64,000 bases of DNA from Kwoniella bestiolae CBS 10118. Its lineage: Eukaryota; Basidiomycota; Tremellomycetes; Tremellales; Cryptococcaceae. Each line of letters begins with the position of its first letter. The first letter of the stretch is position 1. The position numbers were made by a program, and so were the translations under genes. The notes beneath the pieces are model-generated. The model saw nothing but the letters and a program-made list of their open reading frames with translations, was not told the origin of the DNA and ran no database searches. Shown here piece after piece: positions 23,408 to 35,791 of the stretch. The stretch is taken from contig NC_089248.1 of NCBI RefSeq assembly GCF_000512585.2, positions 1,488,001-1,552,000 of the forward strand, read 5' to 3'.

Positions 23408-26400
23408 ATGACAACACCCCTCCTCCCCTCCTCACTCCCCCTCATCCCTCTTCCTTCCCCTCAGGTCCTCTATCCACATATGGGACTGACTATCCCCCTA
23501 TCCACCACTCAGCTTACCCTCGTACTCAACGCTGTCCAGTCAAACCTTAATGGGAAAGGTGGGAATGGCGAGAGGGGGATGGTGGGGGTCGTGCCGGTTG
23601 CAGAGGGCGATAGGAGAGTGGGACGATGGGCGTGTGGTGAGTTAACCATCGATGGCTAAAATCTTTTGTAAAGACTTAGGAATGATTGAAGGAACTCATG
23701 CTGAAGCTGGCTTGATACCTCCTATCCTGAGCATAGCCGCCCGAATCAAGAACGTCCACAAGAGCACAAGTGACGACGATGTATATTTTCTCGATGTACA
23801 AGGGTTGGTGAGTGATCGTCAATCTACCGTTACACCTTTTCACTCAATGCGGACTTCCTGAAGAAATCAGAATGGAAGCTGACCCCTCGCTAGGCCCGAA
23901 TCCGCCTGCCCCGCTCTCTGCCTCCGATCCTCTCCATCCTCCCATCAATACCCGTCCCTACCTCCCCCTTTTCCCTCCCAATCCCCTCACTCACCCAACC
24001 CGCAACAGACCTCATACCAATCGCCTCGAAGTTACTACCCGAAGAATTACATTCCCATATGAACAATCTACCTCCATCATTACTGGCCGATATCCTCGTC
24101 ACTGTCCTCGGAGTGGAGTGGGATCTCAGAGTCGAATTACTTGGTATACCAGATCCCGAAGCCAGATCTCAGAGAGTACAAGGCATTCTTATCGACCTCT
24201 TGAACTCAAAAGGTATCACCCCTTCAAACAAAAACATAAGTGGAAAACCAACGTCGAAGGCGTTAATTCTCAAACCCAAACAACCTCTTTCCGTCGCTGG
24301 CAAACCACCCTCAACCGCTGGTCAAGCACAATCCTCCGTACCCGAAGATCTGAGATCATTGTTCAACCAGTTCCAAACTCGGTTACCTGAACTTTCGATC
24401 AATGCCAAAGAAACGATTCAGAGAGAGTTGACCCGTTTGAGCAAGATACCACCCCAATCGGCCGATTATGGCGTATCGAGAACGTATGTTGAATGGTTAC
24501 TAGCTTTACCATTTAAGAGGGTCAGCGAGAATTACGAGATTGATCTGAAGAGTGCGAGAAAGAGGCTGGATGGGGATCATGAGGGATTGGAGGGGGTTAA
24601 GAAGAGGGTGGTGGAATATTTGGCTGTTTATAGGTGGGTAGACCTCCTCACATATATCCCTTCTTATTGTTATCTCGGCGGACTTTGTGCACATGTAAAT
24701 AAACAGATGAAGGTAGAAACATGACTGACGCATTCATCTCGTTGTTTGGTAGACTGAAGAAACAGCTTTTTGACGAAGCGCAAGACAAGAAGAAATTGCC
24801 CAATTCTGCTCAGCATAACCCGTCTACCGATAAGATTGACCAAGAAGACGGGAGGAATCTTTTAGCTCTTATACCTGCCACTGAAAAGCAGAGTGTACAA
24901 TCGATCCCAACAGACCAAGTCCCAACTGATTCACAGGGTATAGTCGGCGATGATGAGCCTCCTTCCGATGTTTATAGGGATAAGGGACCGATCTTGCTGC
25001 TTGTTGGTCCACCTGGTGTTGGTAAGACGTAAGTGTGCACTTCACACGATCAATTTTTTGCGTGCCACTAGTTGTTTATGGTATCGTCAAAGCATTATTA
25101 AGGTGATATTTTCTTCAACTGACATCTCTTTCCATCACTACAGATCAATTGCCAAATCTCTCGCTACATCCCTCGGAAGAAAGTTCCATCGTATCTCCCT
25201 CGGAGGAGTGAGGGATGAAGCTGAGATTCGGGGACATAGACGAACGTAAGCTTCAGCTTCGAATTGCATACCGAGAGAGATAAGCAGGACAGCTGAACCT
25301 CAAAATCATAGATACGTGAGCGCGTTGCCTGGCTTGCTGGTCCACGCAATGCGTAAAGTAGGGGTATCGAATCCTCTCGTACTGCTCGATGAGCTTGATA
25401 AAGGTGAGCTGGCATTATGTGCATCGAATCATGTGGAAATCAGCTGAGGACATGATGTAGTTGGCCACGGGGGATTCCACGGTGATCCGTCGGCGGCACT
25501 CTTGGAAGCGCTTGATCCAGCTCAGAATTGGAATTTCCACGATCAGTGAGTGCGATTCATGCTCATACTTTCAGCTGCTCCATACTGGACTTTGATAAAT
25601 ATCACAGCTGACAATGCGAACCTCCAAAAGCTATCTCGGAGATGTCCCCATCGACCTATCTCAAGTTCTGTTCATAGCTACCGCCAACACCCTCGAATCG
25701 ATCTCATGGCCTTTATTAGACAGATGCGAAGTCATCGAGTGCTCGGGTTATATCACCCCCGAGAAGTTGGCAATCGCTCAGAAATTCTTGTTGCCAAAGC
25801 AGATCAAAGAATGCGGAATGGATAGTGCGTTGATCAAAGTGGATGAAGGGGTTTTAGAGAAAGTCGTCACGGAATATACAAGAGAGGTAAGCTATATGTA
25901 CCTCATCGCCACCACGAGGGCATCCACAGCTGACGATCGGTGAGATTTGCAGTCCGGAGTAAGAGAACTGGAAAGGAAAATTGGGCAATTATGTAGGAAC
26001 AAGGCTGTTGAGTATTCCATTTGGCGCGAGCCAGATTCAAATGGCGAGAAGCCAAAGTACGATCCGAAGATTGATTTGGAGGATGTAGAGAGGATTTTGG
26101 GTGTGTCGCATTACGGGAGGGAGAGGCCTGAGAGTAATGTTCGACCAGGTGTGGTAAAGTGAGCTTTCAGTCTATCAACTTTGTCTACTCAATGGAGGGC
26201 ACTTCATGTTCGTGATGGGCTCGTATTGATTCATTGACTTACTTGTAGTGGTCTTTCGTATAACGGCTCGGGAAACGGTAGTCTTCTTGTTATCGAGACG
26301 CTTCTCGTACCTGGTGGATCGGGTAGATTGGTAGTTACTGGTAGACTTGGTGAAGTGTTTAGAGAAAGTATTGAATTGTGTCTTACTTGGGTGAGCCGAA

Positions 26401-27187
26401 TCTCAGTGCCGTGCGTGATCCGTTGCTGACTGCACGGGAATAGGTGAAATCGCGTTCTTTGAGTCTGGGTATTGTCCAATCGGTCGAGGAAGATCCGTTG
26501 AAAGGGTTCGATATTCATGTGAGTTACACTCATACTTCGACATATTGTAATGTTACTTCATTACAGTCGATTAGGGTTAAAGAGGACCGGAAGATCGCTA
26601 ATGACTTTTCGACAGTATCATATACCCGAAGGAGCTGTACACAAAGATGGCCCAAGTGCAGGTATAGCCACTGTGCTAGCGTTTGTCAGCTTATTAACCG
26701 GCAAGGCTGTCAGTAGTGAGATTGCTATTACTGGTGAGATGTCGTTGAGGGGATCATGGTGAGTCAATGCAGCTGGACCATCGTAATTCGTTTGCTGAGG
26801 TAAGCTGATACCACCTTTTGTGAGGATAGTCTGAGAATTGGTGGTGTCAAGGAAAAGGTTATAGGAGCTCACAGAGTGGGAGTGAAAAAGTGAGTCGCAG
26901 TGTCTGGCTACTCAAATCGTTTGATATGTAGTATGAACGCAGGAACCATTATCATCTTTCGAGATGCTCAAGATGCTCATAGCTAATCTTGCATTGAGCG
27001 TAGGATCATCCTCCCTCGATCTAATCGACCAGACGTCTCTGCAGATGTCCCCTCTCAGGTGAAAGAGGACATCACATTCGTATATGTAGATAAGATCGAG
27101 CAAGCCATCGAGGAAGTTTGGGGTAAAGATATCTGGGTTGGCGGAGGTGAGAAGGAGCTGGGGTTGAAGGTCGATGCGAGGTTGTAG
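23408..27187 (+). CDS. Lon ATP-dependent protease, peroxisomal type
   Basis: Soluble AAA+ serine protease for protein quality control. Exons: 23408-23636, 23680-23807, 23894-24633, 24753-25028, 25144-25245, 25312-25403, 25461-25545, 25631-25886, 25953-26158, 26249-26390, 26444-26518, 26616-26758, 26830-26889, 27004-27187; 905 residues. The protein begins directly with the Lon N-terminal domain (LPLIPLPSPQVLYPHMGLTI) with no mitochondrial presequence. Walker A GPPGVGKT lies at about 451-458, followed by HRISLGGVRDEAEIRGHRRT, LLDELDK and GDPSAALLEALDP. The protease domain has the catalytic Ser in KDGPSAGI (about S791) and the Lys in GGVKEK (about K834). The last three residues are ARL, a good type-1 peroxisomal targeting signal. 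Together these fit the peroxisomal Lon (LONP2) rather than mitochondrial Pim1. Confidence 0.92.
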
Positions 27188-27512
27188 ATTGTTGCGTACT
27201 GCTCTCTGTATACATACGTTTTCATTCTTTTTGTACAGTACAAAATTTGGTTGATATATTACTTGACGTTGTATATAACCACCCGACACCCATTACTCTG
27301 ACTGCTCAGATAGTATGCATACTGTTATTCGACGAGATATCTTACGAGAGGTGTCCGATTGATTCGCATTGATTCGATTCAATCAAGATCAACCCGGTCA
27401 GGAGTCAAGTGATATCCGGTACTTAACAACAAGCTTATCTCCGCTGTACCTCTTCTTTCTTCTTTTACACCCTCAATAATCGTGTTTATAGATGTAAGAT
27501 AGACAAAATATA
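27188..27512. promoter_or_regulatory. Promoter of the Zn2Cys6 regulator gene
   Basis: 325 bases containing the Lon 3' UTR and the regulator promoter. Around 27358-27390 there are closely spaced direct and inverted copies of GATTCG/ATTGAT words (TTGATTCG...ATTCAATCAA), which could be an imperfect dyad. No defined site is claimed. Confidence 0.35.
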
Positions 27513-30500
27513 ATGCCGCCCATCACTTCCTCTCATCCCCTAGGGTCAGGGGAGGACAACTCACCCCCCACATCCACATCAAGGAAGAGACGCGGGCTGG
27601 CATGCGAGAGATGTAGGAGTAGGAAACAGAAATGTGGGTTTGGCTTCCTTTTCTCTTGTCCTCAATCATCGCTTGCTTATATCTTGTATACACGAGAGGG
27701 ATGCTTTGTGCTCAACTTGATCGTGCTTCATCTAATAGGCCTTCCGGGTCAAGGAAGTCGATGTCGGAATTGTCAACGAGCCGACACACCATGCGAGTTT
27801 ATAGAGAAGAGCGCTAATGAGATATACCTCCAGAGGTGGGTCCGATCTTTTCTATTCTCTCTTCCTCCTCTCCTCCCTTTGCTCGACATGTGGAACATGT
27901 GCGAGTTCTCAATACTTATATGTCTTGTATTTATGCCAATAGGTATACAACAGAATTGGAAAATCGAGTTAAACAATTGGAAGAATACATTACCTCCTCG
28001 AGGATCAGCATAGCAGCTTCGACTTCAGCATCGGCTTCTGGATCGAGTCAAAGTCCTCAAAATCAGAATCAGAGTCAAAATTCTCAGAGTACGTACCCGG
28101 GTGGTAATATCGATGCGAGTGGGTCCGGAAGGAGGGGAAGCGATGATGATAATTTGGCTACTGGGGTTGGGTTCTTGAGTCTGAATGTAAGTTCCTACCT
28201 CTAAACAAAGGGTAGGTCACCAACTGAGATCGATGATTTCACTCTATAGGGAAGCTCTGATCCGCTGTACCTCGGTGGAAGCTCTGGTGTAGGCTGGGCC
28301 AAGGTGTTGATGCAGTAGGTGCAGCCATTTCCCGGCCATATCTCCAAGGCGAACCAGTCCTGAATAACAGAGTCATGTATAACTATACTTACTGATGGCA
28401 CCACCCTCGCAGCTCTCTCAAACACAAGACCACCACAAGTACCTCCCCGCGGATCAACCGCCTCTCCCCCTCATCACATACAATCCACCTCAACCCCTAT
28501 CCCCCAGACATATCAGACCAGGTACCCCTACCTGCCCCACCAGCAGAAAACCTCGGTATACATTACATCACCACGGTCTACTACAGAGTGCAATCAAGAT
28601 ATGGGTTCCTCGATTGGGTGAATATACAAGGTTGGCAAGCGGATTACAAGAAGTTGTGCGGTCTTCAACCCCTCAACACGCACAGAGAAGGAGAGATATC
28701 GGGATCGGTGGAAGATCATTTCGGGGCATTCTTTTTGTGGATGTTATATGGGTTTGGAGCGAAGTTGTGCGAGAATGAGGGACCTGTACCGCATGAGGTG
28801 GGTCGAGTGTTATTTGATCTGCTTAAGAATCGGCGTAATAAATGTACGATGTGCTGATATCTGGGCTTTCCCCGCTAGGTCTACTTCAACACCGCCCTAA
28901 GACACTTCGCACCCCTCTCAACCATCCAGTCACTCACCACCGTCCAGGCCCTCCTCCTTCTTATAGTATATACATTCCGCCATACCTCCTCGGAGTTGAG
29001 CTTATGGCATACCGGCGGACTGGCAATTCGCTCAGCGATAGAACTGGGATTACATAGGAAGATACGTTCCAAGGAGATTAGGGAGCGGGATCCCAGGGCG
29101 TATTGTATGCGCCAGAGAGTCTGGTGGGGAGCTTATATATTGGATCGGTGAGTCTACCAGCATCTACCACCAGCATCGTCGTTGCTTCATCCCTCGTTGG
29201 GAATGGTATGACGTGAGAGGAAAGGTACTAATTTGAGTCTTTGTTAATTGATATAGAATGATCGCTATCCAATTCGGGCGACCATTTGCCATACAAGATA
29301 GAGATATAGATATTGAACTACCTATCAATCTCGACGCGAACATCGCGGACCAGGAGGCTCTGTGCGAGTTATTGAACGCTCAGGCGTTGATGCCTGAGAC
29401 TAACAGGCCAGGAGACGAATATAGGAATGGATATGGGTGTTTTACCTCGGTGAGTGGCCATCATCAGCAACTTCGATCTGTGTAGAAACTCCTGCTCATG
29501 GACAATATGCTGATGCTTTTTGTCCTGGAATTCCTAGATGACCTCATTCATCCATACGATCCGCCTGAACCAACTTAAATCGAAGATCCACGAATTGGTC
29601 TACACGGTTGACAAGCCTCTCCGGCAGATCGAGGACTCCGATGCGATCCAGGGGATACTAAACGAACTGAATATGTGGAGAGCAAATTATCCGTTGAATC
29701 CGACGGATAATAGGATACCTAATTGTTCGCATGAGTTCTTCGAGGTTGAGTATCATAATGTGAGTGATCTTGCACATTTTATCAATTTGTATAGACACAT
29801 CACTTCTTTCCAGTCAGGTTTACATCTTGCTGACCTTGTCTGTTTGTTGCTCAAACAGTGCGTGCAAATCCTCTTGAGACCCTTGGCAGCACGAGATGAT
29901 GCCCCGGATTATTGGTTGCGCAATTGTGCGGGTAGTGCGGCTGCTGTGTTGGATGTGGGTCACAATTGGATTCGACCTTTCGAATGCCACCACTGATGTG
30001 CGGTTCGAACACAGATCGAATGTCAGTTACTCCGCAGGGACTCGAAGAACTTAGCTACATGGGTACTGTGCAAGATATTCATGAGGTGAATCGACCTCTG
30101 GCTGACTTGTCGCATGAAAGGATGTCACTGCTGACCTGTTACGATCTAACATTCAGTGGATTGACCCTTCTGCACGTGATATGGAATCATCCTCAGGTGT
30201 TGCCTTCTTCCACTGTATCCAGAGCTTTGCGATCATGCTCTACATGCTGTGAGTCGTACACTCCCACTCCGTCAGAAAGTCAGACTGACATTTCACCTGT
30301 CTTTAGTGTTCATCTACGCCCAGCAATTCCCGATCGCAGGCTCCTACCTAGATTGCTTCGAAGATCTAGTCAAAGCGTTCGATGAAAGGCGTGAAGCGCA
30401 TAACAACGATACCAACAACATCAGCGGTGGCAATGAACACAACATAAGCGCCATGATGGGTTTGTCGAGATCAAACGATAATACCCTTGTGGGCGCTGGT

Positions 30501-30998
30501 ACTAGCTTTGGCGCGAATACAAATGGCGATAACGCCACTGTACCTGGGGTCGGAGTTGTCAGTCAAGCGGATATCTGGACGGATAGGCTGGATAATATGG
30601 GTGGGATGTTACCTGGTCTTAGAGAGGATCTGGCATCGTGAGTGATCATCTCCCTTTCCAACGTGCTTTAAGAGAGAACGATCGAGGCAAAACTGATTTA
30701 TCGATCACTCTATAGGCTGATCAATTCATTCGGTCCACCAAACACGGACCAACCAATGATGAACACCATTCCTGAACCCATTTCACTCCCGTTCAATAAT
30801 AGCAATTCCTTCAACGGAGGTATGACGAACCCCACGGCCCAAGACCCGATGATAGAGATGATGTGGAATTTACCATTCGATTCGTGGACCGGCGATCAGA
30901 CCATCGATATCTCCAGTCTGTTCGATAATAACGATTTGCAAGGGTTTGACCTGTTGAACAATCATATCAATACGAGTAATATGAATAATCTCATGTAG
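27513..30998 (+). CDS. Zn2Cys6 fungal transcription factor
   Basis: Gal4-type regulator. Exons: 27513-27633, 27739-27835, 27943-28186, 28250-28314, 28413-28797, 28879-29147, 29257-29449, 29538-29759, 29859-29954, 30038-30085 (tentative), 30157-30248, 30284-30637, 30716-30998; about 822 residues. The zinc cluster is CERCRSRKQKC, LPGQGSRCRNC, QRADTPC, with the third Cys and its successor joined only after splicing (donor T|GTGGGT). A linker and heptad-like helix follow (TTELENRVKQLEEYI). The fungal-specific middle domain includes SRYGFLDWVNIQGWQ, FGAFFLWMLYGFGAKLC, GGLAIRSAIELGLHRKIRSK and QRVWWGAYILDRMIAIQFGR. The C-terminus is Asn/acid-rich (IDISSLFDNNDLQGFDLL), a plausible activation region. 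The splice near 30249-30306 is uncertain: the in-frame choice is a 35-nt intron, while the better-looking acceptor shifts frame. Confidence 0.8.
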
Positions 30999-31167
30999 AT
31001 TGACTGGATGAGTCATTGTCTAGTTGTGCTGAGTCTGTTGTCTAGGTCATGTATTTGTACGATACAGCTGTGTAAGTAAAAATTGTTTAAGGTGTACTAT
31101 CATACCAATGCATCTATGAATATCTATAGTACACTATAAACAATCTGAGAATATATACTGTAAAAAT
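30999..31167. other. Short convergent intergenic region
   Basis: 169 bases between the regulator stop and the beta-glucosidase stop. AT-rich and probably shared 3' UTR sequence. Confidence 0.4.
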
Positions 31168-34100
31168 CTAAAAGCTAAAGTCCTCCTCTATGGTGATATC
31201 AAACCTCCCATGAATATCCTCTGAACTCGATCCCAAAAGAACCTGATATATACCCTTCTGCACCTCCCACCTGTGATTGGCTATACTCCAATATGCGAAA
31301 GCCTCTCTATTCAACTGCAAAGTCACTTTCTCCTCCCCACTTGGTGGAATAAGCGAGGTTTTCTTGAATCCCTTTAATTCCCTCTTTGGTCTGTCTACCC
31401 CTTCGATGATGGGAGGACAGACGTAGAGCTGAACGATCTCTCTTCCCTGGGTTGGGCCGGTGTTTCGGACTATACATGATATCTCGATTGAGCTGGTCGA
31501 GGAAAGATTGAGGGAAGGGTGGGCTGAGGCCGGTTGGGCATATTGGAATGTCGTGTAACTATATCTCAATCGTTAGTCTTTTCCAATGAGACTGTGGACT
31601 GAAGGGTAATAGGGTAGGGCTCACCTCAAACCATGTCCAAAGGGGAAAGCAGCCTGTGGACCGTGCGACACGAATTGGCGATATCCCACAAAAACACCTT
31701 CTTCGTAATGTACCTACCCATAACCACTTATCAGCCCGTGTCAATCCGACACAGCACCAGGAGTAGAGCCAAGGAAGTAAGACGTACCTTCCCATCCACG
31801 CCTGGGAAACTCTCCAGTGTTTTATGCGACCTACAATCCCCCAACTTCTTGGGTATCGTAAAAGGTAATTTCCCTGAGGGGTTCGTACGGCCAAACAGAA
31901 TCTCCGCGAGTCCATTACCAGTTTCATTCCCATTATAGAAGAAATGGAGCATCGTATCGCACCGATCCAGGAAAGGTAGCTCAAGGGGTGTGCCACTTTG
32001 TAGACATACCACGGCGTCGGGGCGGACAGATAATATTGATTCGATTAGGTTGAGAGTGGGGGAAGGGAGAGAGAGGGTCTGACGGTCGAATCCTTCTGTC
32101 TCGAATTCTGTTCCATGTCATAACAGGATCACTTCATCGGCATTTGCCTTCTTGCCTTACTACCTCGTCCCGCTCATTCAGACATGTAATCAAGTGAGCA
32201 GACATACCAGCATTCAATCCAGCTACCAACACCACATAATCCACCGACCCAGCCAACTCGATAGCTTCGCGTATATGCTCTTCAGGCGATAATTTCAGGT
32301 ATCCGCCAAATCTCAGACCACCCCTTGAGCTGAGAGCTAAGGGCCCAACAAAAGATGTAGAAGCGGATGGCGAGGCATATTCTACCCTTATCTTGTAGGT
32401 CGTGCCTTCTTGAAGATGTATCGTGTTCGTCTCTTCACGTGAACCTTTCCCGTAGAATAGTTCTCCAGGGAGAGGAGAGGTGGAGTTATCAATTAGGAGA
32501 CTATCGATGCACATCATGTCAAAATTAGCTTTCTTCATCCCCTTCCGCCTATCGTTCAAACATCTTGGACGGTTATGAAGGAATGACTAAGGTGCAACAG
32601 GCCAGACTCACACATCGTCGACATAAAGATCCGATACACCCAACGCACCCACACCGAACTCGTATATCCCGGAACGGGGTGGTGTGAACGTAGCGTTGAC
32701 AGTGGCGTAACATGCTCTATTCAGCTCTTCAGGTAGATTATCATTGAAGAACATGTTGGAATTGGTGGTGGTCAATTGATGTATGGGTATCCTAGAGGAA
32801 GAGGAGGGAGGGTCATTGTAAAATGTTATATCGAATCCTGCTTGGCCTTTTGAGTTTATCAATTCCTCGCCCTGTTCAACCATTAGCAAAAAGTTAAAGA
32901 ACAAGGAAGCTAATGACTCACAATCAACGGTGTCAACTTATGCGCATCGCACCCCCTCGCATAAAGCACTTCTGCACCGTCACCCACAGCAGCCTTGATC
33001 CCATCTAGCGGACTGACAGTATATGTAGGTCGGAGGGCAGCGCTTCCCCCACCGAATATCTGAGCTCGGCTCGCGTTTGGACCTATCACTGCTATTCGTT
33101 TACCTGTTTTGGGCAGTGGTAGGATCTTGCGATTGTTCTTCAATAGCACCACGGCGTCCTGTGGTACGACTCTCATGATCAGCCTCCTATACTTCTAGGC
33201 AAGATATTTTGAAATGGCCCATCTCAAAGGACACAGAACGTACAGCAGCAGACTGCCTCATCACGCCTATCGCTGGAGTGGGATTCTCGTTTTCCTCCCC
33301 ATTACTCAGTATACCGGATGGTATCAGTCGATTTACCAACTTGAGCACCTGCTCACACATGACACATTAGTACCTGATGGCGAAGACCTGTATCATCGGC
33401 GATTTGAGGGCTACTCACCTGTCGTGCTCGCTCGTCAATCTCTGATTCTTTCACTTTACCGCAGGTCACCATCCGTAACAACGCAGGTCCACGTATGATC
33501 GATGGACCGGGCATCTCGAGGTCCAAACCAGCTTGGATCGCTTCGTCTGTAGAATATGTTCCGTGCCTAAACATGTTCTCAATTCAGGATCCATACTTCT
33601 CATCGTTCACCGTGCACAGGCCGCTCACCAGTCTGATACGACCATACCTGATTATGTGTACCTCCATCAGCCAAACTTCACACTGAGATTGACAAGACGA
33701 AGGGCTCACCCTCATATCCCCATTCCTTCCTCAACAAATCCGTTATCAGCTCCCCAGTCTCCGAGGCGTGCTTCCCATTCACACGATTATAACTTGTCAT
33801 GACCAACCAAGGATTACTCTCTCGAATCGCAATCTCGAACGGTTTTAGGTATATCTCTCTTAGGGATCTTTCGTCGACTTCAGCTATACACGTCAAATTG
33901 ATAGATCAGACCGTTGTTTAGATCCAGCATTATTCGTCGTCCTGTGCTCACCACTGATAGAATACTATCGAGCAGACCATCATCAGCACCTACCTCCTGA
34001 AGGACAGCTCAAAGCAGAAAGATCGGCCGAACTCACCCGCTGCGTCTCCTGATCATTGCAAACCAGATGTTTCAACGTCGCAGCCACACCCGTACTTTGA

Positions 34101-34779
34101 CATCCCCTTATGAACCCTCCAGCAAGATGTCCACTAAGTAATGGATCTTCTGAGAAACTCTCAAACCCCCTTCCATTCAGGGGTGTACGGAGCATGTTAA
34201 CAGTCGGCGCCAGTAGTACGTGCACACCTGATGTCACACAAATGGTCAGCAGGTCATGCTTCGAGTTTCTCCTGGAGATATCAGATTGATATGATCAAAG
34301 CCAGAGAGACACGACGCACCTTTGGCCCTGCACTCATCACCTAGCGCGACTCCTACTTCAGATACAAGCTCTACATCCCAGGTACTTGCCAGACCCGTCG
34401 CACAAGGAAAACAAGCCGCCGGAACACCTTCGAAGAACTTCGTACCCCTACATCCATTCGGACCGTCGGATAACTGCCCTCAAGCTCATACCGTCAGCTT
34501 GTATCTTCATCGAGGGGTTGCTCTTGGAGTAAACAAAGAGATAAAGCTTACTCTGAGAGAAGGGATGTTGAATTTTGGGATATCCCTTGTATGCCAATTA
34601 TCTATCGTATCCCAAACTCATCAGCTCGTGCTGCATTACACCGCGGTGGTTGACATACCTTTTCCTGATAACAATGATACCTTCTCTGGTAAAGACAACT
34701 TCGATAATACCTCTTCGACATCCAGTAATTTGATTTTGGACGGTGAGCGCTCTGGGGACGGGTGAATCGCTACGGGCAT
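31168..34779 (-). CDS. GH3 beta-glucosidase with PA14 insert, no signal peptide
   Basis: Predicted cytosolic beta-glucosidase. Exons on the minus strand: 34779-34659, 34601-34552, 34473-34320, 34227-34037, 33964-33952 (13 nt), 33883-33710, 33647-33629 (19 nt), 33566-33419, 33348-33244, 33158-32922, 32871-32612, 32500-32208, 32107-31788, 31713-31625, 31558-31168; 854 residues. The GH3 N domain has LSDGPNGCRGTKFFEGVPA, LLAPTVNMLRTPLNGRGFES, ATLKHLVCNDQE, WLVMTSYNRVNG and the nucleophile motif GMVVSDW (Asp about 240). The C domain starts DAVVLLKNNRKILPLP, and FPFGHGLSYTTFQY precedes the fibronectin-III-like end. A PA14-type insert (about residues 405-540, SGIYEFGVGALGVSDLYVDD) interrupts the C domain, as in intracellular yeast-type beta-glucosidases. 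There is no N-terminal hydrophobic segment. An in-frame ATG at 34860 would add 27 residues; I prefer 34779. It lies beside a regulator gene and diverges from a permease gene. Confidence 0.9.
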
Positions 34780-35791
34780 CTTGCTTTTGATGGACGACAG
34801 GCCAGGGGACACCGAACAAGTTGGACGAAGGACGAATGAGGTTATGGAGACCACATTCACTTGTATACGATGTGTTCCAGGGGATTCTCAACGTGCTATT
34901 CAACAATGCTTCAACTCAGTGATCAATTTTGTCTGTTGAATTCACTGCGATCTCACTTCAATGGACATACAGCTCATCCGAAGTATCGGTAATTCACTAC
35001 CTTGCTACTGAGTATGAATCAGATACTGTGAATCATCAGATCATCGGCTAACCTCCGTCTTCAGGAAGATAGGCTCAGTTCCAACCAGGTACCATCCCGG
35101 TCCGTACGAGTCCAGTCCGACGAAGATCGCCCGATGCGATGGCACTGGGATTGACCAATCCCATGTCTTCGTACGAAGTAACCGCAAGATCGGTATCAGG
35201 GTAAAGAGCTCCGCAAGCAACGCCGCCTCCTTTCCTCTCGCCCAAAGGATGTTTGTACGCAGAGGCCCGTGCGCGCCGTGGCGGTATCTCAAGCTGTTGA
35301 ATCAATGTAATGTCGGATCCCAAACAACTGGATGGGATGGACTAAACGGAATAAGCGATGGTATCGGTAATTCCTTCATAACGTTATCGACCATCGCATA
35401 TTCCGATTGTGTGGACTTAGAGCGTGTCTCATGTTGTTTCTTCAGCCTTTCCACCTAATCACTCGCGTTCGCTTTTGGCATCAACTTTCGTTACCAAGAT
35501 CTCCCTATCCTCGGATACTACAAGAACAAGGTCAAACCAATGTTCAGGTCAAGTATTCTTCGGAGACACTCCGATCTTCAAGAACAGGTAACGGGACCAT
35601 GAAATTTCGGGAATACCAGTTCTCGCACCGGAGCACCATCTAATTACTAGATACCCCAGGACGTACGGTCTCGCATCGGCGGATAAGAAAAGGGTATATA
35701 TATAGGACGACATTAGGTATCTATGTCCAAGAATCGAATCCTCTTTCATTAGGACACGAAAACGAAAACGAAAACAAATACCGCGTACAAG
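34780..35791. promoter_or_regulatory. 1-kb divergent promoter, beta-glucosidase / permease
   Basis: 1012 bases between divergent start codons. Three direct sequence features: a perfect palindrome TCGGAGACACTCCGA at 35560-35574 (CGG-N9-CCG, half-sites CGGAG), an exact 13-base repeat GTATCGGTAATTC at 34983-34995 and 35361-35373, and an everted CCG-N6-CGG pair at 34978-34989. Inverted or everted CGG triplets are the usual targets of Zn2Cys6 dimers, and such a regulator is encoded nearby at 27513-30998. The permease leader ends in an A-rich ACGAAA triple repeat (about 35755-35775). The frames open on the minus strand near 35041-35323 have no homologous-looking text. Confidence 0.5.
35560..35574. 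promoter_or_regulatory. Perfect palindrome TCGGAG-ACA-CTCCGA (candidate Zn2Cys6 site)
   Basis: Two inverted TCGGAG half-sites with a 3-base spacer, lying 218-232 bases before the permease ATG in the divergent promoter it shares with the beta-glucosidase. Inverted CGG triplets are the standard DNA target of Gal4-type dimers. That the nearby regulator binds here is inference. Confidence 0.45.

Noticed and set aside
30307..30385. Use of the TTTAG acceptor at 30306 in the Zn2Cys6 gene as the main model
   Set aside because: Although its branch site looks better, it puts the following exon in a frame that ends at 30385 and loses the clearly coding FIYAQQFPIAGSYLDCFEDL text.
33159..33180. Acceptor sites upstream of the CCACAG at 33159 in the beta-glucosidase gene (keeping VVPQ before DAVVLLKN)
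   Set aside because: None keeps frame with the preceding exon; CCACAG|GAC gives SAA-DAVVLLKN, matching the GH3 pattern.
35041..35323. Minus-strand frames between the beta-glucosidase and permease
   Set aside because: No family text, no intron structure, and located in the promoter that carries the palindrome and repeats.
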